This document shows positions 52,401 to 60,314 of a stretch of 64,000 nucleotides of DNA, piece after piece (positions within the stretch are counted from its first letter, which is position 1; the number at the start of each line of letters is the position of its first letter). Below the pieces are notes generated by a model. It saw nothing but the letters and a program-made list of their open reading frames with translations, was not told the origin of the DNA and made no database searches. Origin of the DNA: Streptomyces sp. yr375 (lineage in GTDB: Bacteria > Actinomycetota > Actinomycetes > Streptomycetales > Streptomycetaceae). Where the stretch lies: positions 1 through 64,000 of the forward strand of contig NZ_FOFF01000028.1 of assembly GCF_900110755.1 (NCBI RefSeq). The letters run 5' to 3'. The position numbers and the translations under genes are program-made.

Positions 52401-55400
52401 CGTGCGGGACCGCGGAGGCGATGGAGGTGAGCCGTTCGCACGACGTCCGTCCGGTCACGACGCACACGGGCCGGGCGTCAGCGAGTATGTCCGTCAGCCG
52501 CCGGGCCGGATACTCCGGGTCCAGAGGCACGGACACACCGCCGGCCTTGAGGACACCCAGCAGCGCCACCACCAGGTCGGCGGAGCGCGGCAGGAAGACG
52601 CCCACCCGTGATTCGAGGGTCACTCCCCGGTGGGCCAGTTGGTGGGCCAGGGCGTCCGCGCGGGCGTTCAGCTCCGCGTAGGACAGCACCTTGTCGCCGA
52701 AGACCACGGCCGCGGCCCGTGGCGTCCTGCGCGCCTGCGCCTCGAACAAGCGGGGTACGGTCGCCGCGGGCACCCGACGGTGCGCGCCGCTCCAGTCGCC
52801 CAGCAGCCGGTCCCGCTCGCCGGGGAGCAGGACGTCGCACGCGCCCAGGGGACGCTCCGGGGCCTCGACCACCGACCGGAGCACTTGGAGGAACCGTTCC
52901 GTCAGCGCCTGCACCGTGGGCCGGTCGAACAGGTCGGCCGCGTACTGCCACCGGGCGGTCAGCCCGGCGGGCCTGCCCTCGGGGTCCTGCTCCTCCCTGA
53001 GTTCGAGGGCCAGATCGAATTTGCACTCGCCCGGCTCCACCTGCCGGGGCGTGACGTCCAGCCCTTCGAGACATAGCGCGGCCGGGGGATTGCTGTCGAG
53101 CGCGAGCATGACCTGGAACAGCGGGTGGCGCGACGCGGAGCGGGCCGGGTTGATCAGCTCGACCAGACGGTCGAACGGCACGTCCTGCCGCGAGAAGGCC
53201 GCCAGGTCGGTGTCGCGTACCCGCTCCAGGAACTGGGCGAAGCCCGGGTCGCCTGAGGCGTCGACCCGCAGGACGAGACTGTTGACGAAGAATCCGACGA
53301 GTTCATCGAGCGATTCGTCGTCGCGGCCCGCGACCGCTGTGCCGATGGGGATGTCGGTTCCGGCACCCAGGCGGCCGAGCAGCGCGGCGAGGCCCGCGTG
53401 CAGCACCATGAACAAGGTGGCCTGGTGGTCCCGTGCCAGCCTGCCAAGGTCCTCGTGGAGCCGCGCACCGATCCGGAACTCCAGCGTCTCCCCGCGCAGG
53501 CCCGCGACGGCGGACCGCGGCCGGTCCCACGGCAGCGCCAGTTCCTCCGGCAGACCGTCCAGGACGGACCGCCACTCCTCGATCCGGTCGGCCGCCTCCT
53601 CGTCGAGCGGCTCACCCCGGCGCAGGGCGTAGTCCGCGTACTGGACGGGGAGCTCCCGCCAGGCGGGAGGCGAGCCGGCGCGGCGTGCGGCGTACGCGGC
53701 CGACAGATCACGCGTCAGCAGCCCCACCGACCATCCGTCCGTGGCGATGTGATGCATCACCAGCACCAGGACGTGCTCGTCGGGTCCCAGCCGCAGCACA
53801 GTGACCCTGAGTGGTGCGTCGCGCGACAGGTCGAAGGTGCGCCCGACGGCCTCCTCGACAGCCGCCGCGCGGTCGGCCTCGCCGACCGCGCGCACCGGCA
53901 CGGCCGGTGCGGCCGCGTCGACCGACAGGATGCACTGGTACGGCCTGCCGTCGATCGAGGGAAGGACCGTGCGCAGGGTCTCATGCCGTGCCACCAGGTC
54001 ACGGAACGCGGCCCGCAGGGCGACGAGGTCCAACGGGCCGGTCAGGCGGGCGACGTAGGGGACGTTGTACGCGCGGTTCGGCCCGCGCAGCTGGTCGGTG
54101 AACCACAGGCGCTGCTGGGCGAAGGAAAGGGGGATGCGCTCGGGCCGCCGCTCCGCGCGAACGAGCGGTGCACGGCCCCGGCGCGACGTGTCCAGCCGGG
54201 TCGCCAGCAGGGCGGGGGTCGGGTGGTCGAACAGAGTGCTCAGATCCAGCTCCGCCCCCAGGGCCGTCCGGACACGCCCGATCAGCTTCATAGCCAGCAG
54301 CGAATGGCCCCCGAGGTCGAAGAAACCGTCGTCCGGCCCCACGCCGTCGAGACCGAGAACCTGCGCGAACAGCCCGCACAGGATCTCCTCCCACGGCGTT
54401 TGCGGGCCGCGTCCCGGCACGGCGGCGCCCACCGGGCCGGCATCCGGGGCGGGCAGGGCCCGGCGGTCGACCTTGCCGTGGGGCGACAGGGGCAGCTCGT
54501 CCAGGACGACGACGGCGTTGGGCACCATGAACGTGGGCAGCGTACGGGCGGCATGGCGCCTCAGACTGAGCGCCAAGGTCCCTGCCCCGGCCGCGCGGGC
54601 GGGCACGTTCGCATAGGCGGTGACCGCGGTGTCCGTCGCCTCCGCCGGCTCGGTCTCCACCAGCGGCGGCCGGGGGAGCGGGCCGCCGCGGCGCCGCGTG
54701 AACCGGACGTCGAGGCAACCGTCCGCGGCGCTCCGCGACCAGCTCACGGTGGCGTCGTAGTCGCTCTCGCGCCCGAGGTCGTACAGCGCCCGGGGGTCCA
54801 CCGTCCGCCCGTCCGCTGTCTCCCGGGCGGCGCTGTCGCGTGCGGCGTCGAGCGGTCGGCCGGCCAGGATCGCCTGCTGTGCGGCGAGGTCACCGGCGAC
54901 ACGGCCGTTCGGCACCCCGACCACGTGCGCGCGGGACGCTGACCTGGACCGCAGCCGCCGCGCCAACTCCTCCAGGGTCCGCACGTCTTGGCCCCAGGTC
55001 AGGACCTGGGCGCCGTCCGGTCCGGCGTCGCGCGCGCTGCCCGTCCCTTCGCCGGCGCGGCTGCCGGTCGCGGCCCTGCGCAGCACCACGTCGTAGCGGT
55101 AGCCGGTGAGCTCGTTGCGATGAGCATCGTCCTTCACCCGCGAGCAGACGAGATCCACCGGGGCCCGGCGGCGGTAGTCCGCGAAGTAGGCGGGGTCGAC
55201 CAGCAGTTCACGCTCCCCGTCCATGGCACCGCGCAGCAGGTCCGGGAGTTCTCGCTCGCGGCCCGCCTCGACACCCCGCGCCAGAAGGACCCCCGCGTGG
55301 AAGGCACCCAGCAGCCGGAGGTTGCGTACATCGCCGAGGAACAGATGGCCACCGGGGACCAGGGAGCGCAGCGCCAGGTCCAGCACCCGCTCGAGGTAGG

Positions 55401-57231
55401 CGAGGTCCGGGAAGTACTGGACGACGGAGTTGATCACCACCGTGTCGAAGTACTCCTCGGGGATTCCCTCGTCGTCGTCCGCCCCCTGGGCCCTCAGCAG
55501 CACCCTGGCCGCCAGCTCCGGGTCGGCCGTCACCTGCGCGCCCAGCCTCTCCACGGCGACGGCGGACAGGTCGGTGCCCCAGTACTCCTCGCACGAGGGC
55601 GCCAGCGGGGCGAGGAGCAGTCCGTTCCCTACTCCGACCTCCAGCACCCGCCGCGGGCCGAGATCCCTGATGCGCTCCACGGTCGCGTCACGCCAGGCCG
55701 ACATCTCCCGCACCGGGAGCGGTCGGCCGTCGTAGCTCCTGTTCCAGCCGCGGAAGTCGGTGCCCAGCGGCAGGGAGCCGTTCGCGCCATAGTGTTCGTC
55801 GTAGAGGTCCGACCAGTCCGCCACCTGTTCGCCGTGCCGCGGTACGACGTACGCGACCAGGCGTTTGTCACCGGGCTGGTCCTCGCGTGCCACCACCACG
55901 GCCCGCTCCACCCCGCCGTGCCGCGCCAACACCGTCTCGACCTCACCGGGTTCCACCCGGAACCCGCGGATCTTCACCTGGTCGTCGACTCGACCGACGA
56001 ACTCCAGCCCGCCTTCGGCGTTCCAGCGGGCGACGTCCCCGGTGCGGTACATCCGGGCGCCCGCGGGGCCGAAGGGGCACGCGACGAACCGCTCCGCCGT
56101 CAGGGCGGGGCGCCGGCCGTACCCGCGGGCCAGACCGGCGCCGGAGATGTACACCTCCCCGGCCGTTCCCCGCGGCACGGGGCGCAGCCACGCGTCGAGG
56201 ACGTGAACATCCGTGCCCGAGATCGGCCGGCCGATCGGTGGTGTGCCCGGGCTGGCGCCCGACAGCGGTTCGCTGATGGTGGCGCAGACCGTCGACTCGG
56301 ACGGGCCGTAGGCGTTGAACAGAGGGCCGCGGGCGGCGTAGCGCCGCACGACCTCGCTCGGGCAGGCCTCGCCGGCCACCACCAGACACAGACCGTGCGG
56401 CAGCGGGGTCCCGGGGAGCTCGGCGACGAGGGCCGGCGGCAGGATGGCGTGGGTGACGTTCTCGTCGGCCAGCAGTCGCACGAGCCGGTCCCCGTCGAGC
56501 GGCGCCGCCGTGCCGGGCAGCACCAGAGCCGCGCCGGTCAGCAGGGCGGTGCAGAACTCGGACACGAACGCGTCGAAGCTCGGTGAGGCGAACTGCAGCA
56601 CCCTGCATCCCACGCCGACGCGCAGGGTACGTCTGTGTTGGTGGACGAGGTGGGCGAGTCCCCGGTGGACGGTGTGGACGGGCTTGGGCCGTCCCGTCGA
56701 GCCCGAGGTGTAGACGACGTAGGCGAGGTCGAGCACGTCGAGGGTGCCGTTGCGGTCCTCGTCGCGCAGGTCGGTCGCGGGACATGCGTCGACCCGCGCG
56801 CGAACCGTGGGATCGTCCACGACGAGGCGGGGCGCCGCCATGCCGGGTAGGCCGCTCACGCCCACCGTGTCCGTGATGACCAGGGACGGAGCCGAGTCCT
56901 CCAGCATGTGGGTGATGCGTTCATCCGGATAGCCCAGATCCACGGACAGATAGCCGGCACCGGCCTTGAGCACGGCCAGCACCGAGACGACGAACTCCGC
57001 AGTGCGGGACATGGCCACCGCCACGACATCGCCCACCGCGATGCCCTGGCCGACGAGCCGGTGGGCCAACCGGTTGGCTCGTGCGTTCAGTTCCGTGTAC
57101 GACAGGGTCTCGTTCCCGCAGACGACCGCCTCCGCGTCCGGCGTGCGCCGCACTTGGGACTCGAAGAGGTCGGGCAGCGGGGCACAGGTCACCTGGCGCC
57201 CCGATGTGGGGGTGGGCAGCGACTGTCGCAT
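49486..57231 (-). CDS. NRPS: A(nMT)-PCP-C-A-PCP-C
   Basis: 2581 aa. A1 (about 15-450) has TSGSTGRPK and, between A8 (KIRGFRVEPGEVE) and A10 (LPLSPHGKVDR, about 915), an inserted methyltransferase (about 460-720, VLEVGVGNGLLLAPLAP) of the N-methylating type. PCP Ser in GGHSLLAMKL (about 977). C1 (about 1030-1460) has HHIATDG. A2 (about 1490-2020) has YTSGSTGRPKG and PTTPSGKLDR. PCP2 Ser in GGHSLLAARL. The terminal C (about 2120-2560) has HHIAFDG and no following A. By-eye specificity lines: A1 D-A-S-A-V-A-A-V-C-K, aromatic-like; A2 D-A-D-N-V-G-A-V-D-K, not assigned. No thioesterase or epimerase. Start ATG 57231, 41 bp after the upstream NRPS. Confidence 0.93.
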   Translation of the reverse strand: MRQSLPTPTSGRQVTCAPLPDLFESQVRRTPDAEAVVCGNETLSYTELNARANRLAHRLVGQGIAVGDVVAVAMSRTAEFVVSVLAVLKAGAGYLSVDLGYPDERITHMLEDSAPSLVITDTVGVSGLPGMAAPRLVVDDPTVRARVDACPATDLRDEDRNGTLDVLDLAYVVYTSGSTGRPKPVHTVHRGLAHLVHQHRRTLRVGVGCRVLQFASPSFDAFVSEFCTALLTGAALVLPGTAAPLDGDRLVRLLADENVTHAILPPALVAELPGTPLPHGLCLVVAGEACPSEVVRRYAARGPLFNAYGPSESTVCATISEPLSGASPGTPPIGRPISGTDVHVLDAWLRPVPRGTAGEVYISGAGLARGYGRRPALTAERFVACPFGPAGARMYRTGDVARWNAEGGLEFVGRVDDQVKIRGFRVEPGEVETVLARHGGVERAVVVAREDQPGDKRLVAYVVPRHGEQVADWSDLYDEHYGANGSLPLGTDFRGWNRSYDGRPLPVREMSAWRDATVERIRDLGPRRVLEVGVGNGLLLAPLAPSCEEYWGTDLSAVAVERLGAQVTADPELAARVLLRAQGADDDEGIPEEYFDTVVINSVVQYFPDLAYLERVLDLALRSLVPGGHLFLGDVRNLRLLGAFHAGVLLARGVEAGRERELPDLLRGAMDGERELLVDPAYFADYRRRAPVDLVCSRVKDDAHRNELTGYRYDVVLRRAATGSRAGEGTGSARDAGPDGAQVLTWGQDVRTLEELARRLRSRSASRAHVVGVPNGRVAGDLAAQQAILAGRPLDAARDSAARETADGRTVDPRALYDLGRESDYDATVSWSRSAADGCLDVRFTRRRGGPLPRPPLVETEPAEATDTAVTAYANVPARAAGAGTLALSLRRHAARTLPTFMVPNAVVVLDELPLSPHGKVDRRALPAPDAGPVGAAVPGRGPQTPWEEILCGLFAQVLGLDGVGPDDGFFDLGGHSLLAMKLIGRVRTALGAELDLSTLFDHPTPALLATRLDTSRRGRAPLVRAERRPERIPLSFAQQRLWFTDQLRGPNRAYNVPYVARLTGPLDLVALRAAFRDLVARHETLRTVLPSIDGRPYQCILSVDAAAPAVPVRAVGEADRAAAVEEAVGRTFDLSRDAPLRVTVLRLGPDEHVLVLVMHHIATDGWSVGLLTRDLSAAYAARRAGSPPAWRELPVQYADYALRRGEPLDEEAADRIEEWRSVLDGLPEELALPWDRPRSAVAGLRGETLEFRIGARLHEDLGRLARDHQATLFMVLHAGLAALLGRLGAGTDIPIGTAVAGRDDESLDELVGFFVNSLVLRVDASGDPGFAQFLERVRDTDLAAFSRQDVPFDRLVELINPARSASRHPLFQVMLALDSNPPAALCLEGLDVTPRQVEPGECKFDLALELREEQDPEGRPAGLTARWQYAADLFDRPTVQALTERFLQVLRSVVEAPERPLGACDVLLPGERDRLLGDWSGAHRRVPAATVPRLFEAQARRTPRAAAVVFGDKVLSYAELNARADALAHQLAHRGVTLESRVGVFLPRSADLVVALLGVLKAGGVSVPLDPEYPARRLTDILADARPVCVVTGRTSCERLTSIASAVPHGGLPASHPASAAVRDPLMIDETPLACAAEDCRDDAPHACAPPVLDPAHAAYVIYTSGSTGRPKGVTVTHQAVVELFAANEDLVRSSGGRQLRVALTSSLCFDASWDQLMCLFYGHALHVMDEGTMADPALLAKEIVRRGIDFVNTTPSHMEVLLQEGLLDDAHRRPRRIVVGGEAPGPRLWERLCSVPGVTAYNAYGPTECTVDAVRAEVSDTASPVLGRPLLNTRAFVLDSRLALVPPGVVGELHLAGSGLARGYLGAPAMTAQRFVACPFGPPGSRMYRTGDLVRWTRQGRLEFVGRADEQVKVRGYRIELAEVEAALTSDPSVARALASVQPDRLGNPRLVAHVVPADGATAATRAAEWPADGGRDGEVDTPYVDTPRLRRFVADVLPGYMVPTVVVPVRALPTTPSGKLDRQLLAVPDEGAVTSGRAPRTAWQEVLCGLFGQVLGVDRVAVDLSFFDQGGHSLLAARLTALVRSSLGVPMEVRDLFEAPTVEALAARLESAGATGAERPGVRERLTRVRGGERRLVSYAQRRLWLLDQFEGPNALYNVPLVFRLSGPLDRDALASAFGDVVRRHKALRVVLSEEEGELLQVPLPMESLGGRFTIEDVPEGELGACIAQSVAHEFDLDREAPYRVRLLRLGARDHVCVAVMHHIAFDGHSAGPLLRDLSAAYAARHAGHAPRWEEPAVGYADFAIWQRRVLGDVEDPESLIARQLAYWRRRLDGLPAQLPLPYDRARPSLPTRRAAEARFTVDTDQGERLLEVAQSSGATLFMVLHAAVAVMLSWSGAGDDVVLGTVAAGRSDPKLDDVVGFFVNNLVLRTDLSDEPSLADFLRRVRDVVLGAFAHQDVPFDVLVDTLRPERVEGRNPLFQVALTFEREEDSATLDLPGVRVTALPQEQAVAKFDLTIVTTLKADGGLAGSIAYAVDLFDHSTVESMCRRLEAVLRMFATDPLRSVPRPETKPISQSV

Positions 57232-57272
57232 GGGTTCACGTCCGTGGAGGGGAGGGGCGGGATCGGGTGGCG

Positions 57273-60014
57273 TCAGCCCTGCACTGCGAGCAGCTCGTCC
57301 AGCCGCCGTGCGAGACCGGCCGCGGTCGGACTGTCCACGACCATGCGGAACTTGAACGGGACGCCGAACCGCTTGCAGATGGCCGCCGTCAACTTGACGG
57401 CGGTCAGAGAGGTGCCGCCGATCCCGAAGATGTTGTCGTCAACCTGCACGCGGGAGACGCCGACGATTTCCGCGATCAGCGCGCACAGCACGCGCTCCCG
57501 CTCGGTCGTCGCCGTTCGGGCGGACTCCGGCCGCGTCGCGGGCGACGCAGTCATGAGGCGGGCACGGTCGAGCTTGCCGTTGGCGGTGAGGGGCAGCCGG
57601 GAGACCGCGGTCATCTGCGAGGGAAGCATCGACAGGGGGAGCACCTGCGCCGCCTTGTCACGGATCTCCGTCAGCAGTTCGTCGAGAAACGCCGACCGGG
57701 GGCGGGCCGCGGGCCGGGGCTGTGCCCCGGCGGACGCCCCGCCGGGGCGCACCGCGTAGAAGGTGACGAGGTCTCCCAGGTTGTCGTCCGCCGGGCGTCT
57801 CGCACGGACCTCGAACCCCTGGGCGGTCAGCAGAGCACGGACCCGGTCGGGGCGGCCGTCGCTGTCGTGCACCTCCAGGCACACCTGGTCGATCAGAGCC
57901 CAGTGCCGGTCCTCGATGCCGGCGAGCACGTCGAGTTCGCTGCGCTCGGCATCGATCTTCAGGAGCGAGACCCGGTCGATGTCCTCCTCGTCGATGATCT
58001 GGGAGGCCGTCCTGACGGGGACCGTGAGACGGCGTGCCCGCAGCCGGTCCTCCACCAGGTCGCCTACGGCGTCGCCAACCCCCGTGTCGGCCTCCCCGCC
58101 GGTGGCGAGTTCGCCCCGGAGATAGTCGCTCAGCACCGCGCCGTCGGCCGCCGTACTCGCGTACCGGCCGGAGATGATCGAGACGCCCGGGTAGTACGTG
58201 AAGTCAGCGGACTCCCTCGGCTCGTCGGCGAGCGCGTAGGGCAGGAGCACGGCGTCGACCCCGTGGAGATTCACGTTGCGGCGCAGGACGTCGAACACCT
58301 CGGGCACCGGTTCGCAGGCATAGACGCGCACGTCCGGCGCCTGCAGGCCGACGAAGAGGGTGAACAGGCCGATGTTGGCACCCACGTCGAGGACGCAGCC
58401 GCCGTCCGGCACGGTCACCCCCTGCTGCACATACACCTCGTCCTCGAAGATCTCGCGGAACATGAAACGCGCCTCGGACTCCTGGTGGACGCACACGGGC
58501 AGGCGCGGCGCGAGCGTGACGACCCGAGGACGCGACTCCTCCGGCAATTCGAGCAGCCGCACTAGTCGGTCGGCGCCGGGAGCGACCCGGCTGTCCAGAG
58601 TGAGCTGGGCCGTCAGCCGACGAGCGTCCGGCGGGCCGTCCACCACCACCGCGGCCCGCCGGACCGCAGGGTGGCGCATTAGCGCGGCCTCCACCTCCGC
58701 CACCTCGACACGTACGCCGTTGATCTTCACCTGGTCGTCGGAGCGCCCCAGGTACTCCAGGTCTCCGTCCCGGTTCCACCAGGCGAGGTCACCGGTCCGG
58801 TACATCCGCTGTCCGGGGTCGCCGAAGGGGCAGGCAACGAAGCGCTCGGCGGTGAGCCCCGGGCTGTTCACATAGCCCGTGGCGAGTTGGACGCCGGTGA
58901 CGCAGAGCTCTCCGGTCACGCCCGGTCCGACGGGACGCAGCGCCTCGTCCAGGACGTGTATCCCTGTGTTGTCGACCGGCCTGCCGATGGGGACGACCTC
59001 GCCCTCCAGGGGTCGGGGGCACTCCCAGGACGTCACGTCGATCGCGGCCTCCGTTGGGCCGTACAGGTTGTGCAGGGGCGCGTCGCAGGCCTCCTGGAAG
59101 GCCCGGCACAACCCGGCCGAGAGGGTTTCCCCGCTCGTGATGACCCGGCGCAGACTCGTGCAGTCCGACAGCGACGTCTCGCCGAGGAGGACGTCCAGCA
59201 TGGACGGCACGAAATGGACCGTGGTGATCCGTTCCTCGGCCATCAGCCGGGCCAGCGCGGCAGGATCCTTGTGGAGGCCCGGTTCCGCCACCACGAGGAC
59301 CGCGCCGGTGGTCAACGGCCAGAACAGCTCCCACACGGACACGTCGAACCCGAGCTGTGTCTTGTGCAGCACCCGATCGTCGGCCCGGAGCCCGAAGTGG
59401 CGCTGCATCCACGCCAGGTGGTTGACGATGCCGGTGTGCGAGACGGCCACGCCCTTCGGCCGCCCGGTGGAACCCGAGGTGTAGATGACGTAGGCGGTGT
59501 CGGCGGGACGGGGACCGTGGCCGTTGGACGTCGGTTCGGTCCCCCGCGCCCCCGCGGTCTCCAGATCGTGCAGCCGGTGCAACGGGGTGTGCGCACCTGC
59601 CGCCTCGTCGACCTCCGGCTGCGCGCCAGCCACGACCACGCACCGGGGCCGGGCGTCGGTCAGCAGGTAACGCACGCGCTCGGCTGGCTGGTCGGCGTCC
59701 AGCGGAAGGTAGGCGGCGCCGACGTCCAGGACCGCGAGGAGTACGGCGATCAGCTCGACGCTGCGGGGAACGGCTACCGAGACGACGTCCCCGGGGCGGA
59801 CCCCGAGGCGGCACAGGCCATCGGCGAGCCGGTCCACCCGCAGGGCGAGATCCGCGTAGGTCACCTCGGACGTGCCGCAGACGACGGCGGGTGCCCCGGG
59901 CGTGGCACGCACCTGGCGGAGGAACAGCTCCGGCAGTGTGGCGTCGACGAGGCGCTGACCGGTGCCCGCGCGGATCGTGGGACCGGTGGCCGGACGGGGC
60001 CCGGCGAGCGTCAT
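57273..60014 (-). CDS. NRPS: serine-type A domain interrupted by an FkbM methyltransferase, PCP
   Basis: 913 aa. A-domain cores: TSGSTGRPKG (about 178), GFDVSVWELFW, LYGPTEAAID, YRTGD, KINGVRVEVAEVE (A8, about 435) and LPLTANGKLDR (A10, about 810). Between A8 and A10 lies an FkbM-type methyltransferase (about 500-770; CVLDVGANIGLFTLFVG, VSLLKIDAERSELDVLAGIE). PCP Ser in IGGTSLTAVKL (about 868). The code reads by eye D-V-W-H-I-S-L-I-D-K, a serine code. Likely product: O-methyl-serinyl-PCP. There is no C domain, so it is either a starter or works in trans. ATG overlaps the MbtH stop. Confidence 0.93.
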   Translation of the reverse strand: MTLAGPRPATGPTIRAGTGQRLVDATLPELFLRQVRATPGAPAVVCGTSEVTYADLALRVDRLADGLCRLGVRPGDVVSVAVPRSVELIAVLLAVLDVGAAYLPLDADQPAERVRYLLTDARPRCVVVAGAQPEVDEAAGAHTPLHRLHDLETAGARGTEPTSNGHGPRPADTAYVIYTSGSTGRPKGVAVSHTGIVNHLAWMQRHFGLRADDRVLHKTQLGFDVSVWELFWPLTTGAVLVVAEPGLHKDPAALARLMAEERITTVHFVPSMLDVLLGETSLSDCTSLRRVITSGETLSAGLCRAFQEACDAPLHNLYGPTEAAIDVTSWECPRPLEGEVVPIGRPVDNTGIHVLDEALRPVGPGVTGELCVTGVQLATGYVNSPGLTAERFVACPFGDPGQRMYRTGDLAWWNRDGDLEYLGRSDDQVKINGVRVEVAEVEAALMRHPAVRRAAVVVDGPPDARRLTAQLTLDSRVAPGADRLVRLLELPEESRPRVVTLAPRLPVCVHQESEARFMFREIFEDEVYVQQGVTVPDGGCVLDVGANIGLFTLFVGLQAPDVRVYACEPVPEVFDVLRRNVNLHGVDAVLLPYALADEPRESADFTYYPGVSIISGRYASTAADGAVLSDYLRGELATGGEADTGVGDAVGDLVEDRLRARRLTVPVRTASQIIDEEDIDRVSLLKIDAERSELDVLAGIEDRHWALIDQVCLEVHDSDGRPDRVRALLTAQGFEVRARRPADDNLGDLVTFYAVRPGGASAGAQPRPAARPRSAFLDELLTEIRDKAAQVLPLSMLPSQMTAVSRLPLTANGKLDRARLMTASPATRPESARTATTERERVLCALIAEIVGVSRVQVDDNIFGIGGTSLTAVKLTAAICKRFGVPFKFRMVVDSPTAAGLARRLDELLAVQG

Positions 60015-60253
60015 CGCCGTGCCCCGTCCACCGCCGCGTCGCCGCGACCGCCGGTGGCCTCAACCAGGCTGCGCGGTCGCATGTCCACCCAGTTCTCCTC
60101 GACGTACGTCAGGCACGCACGGCGCGACTGCGGTCCGAAGACCGTCTCCCAGCCGTCGGGCACGGCGATGTCCCGCGGCCAGAGTGAGTGTTGGAGCTCG
60201 GCATTGCGCAGCACCAGGAACGTGGCGTCCTCGTCGTCGAACGGATTCGTCAT
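60011..60253 (-). CDS. MbtH-like NRPS chaperone
   Basis: 80 aa. NPFDDEDATFLVLRNAELQH, SLWP, VPDGWETVFGP and YVEENWVDMRPRSL are the MbtH signature, including the conserved Trp and Pro-Asp-Gly-Trp. It binds A domains and is needed for their solubility and activity. Its TGA overlaps the ATG of the A(FkbM)-PCP gene, so the two are made together. C-terminal tail of about 15 residues is longer than usual. Confidence 0.95.
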   Translation of the reverse strand: MTNPFDDEDATFLVLRNAELQHSLWPRDIAVPDGWETVFGPQSRRACLTYVEENWVDMRPRSLVEATGGRGDAAVDGARR

Positions 60254-60314
60254 GCTGAACCACCTTTGCAGGGAGGAGAGGGCGCGGGCCGCCCGCTGGA
60301 TCGAAGGGGAGAGG

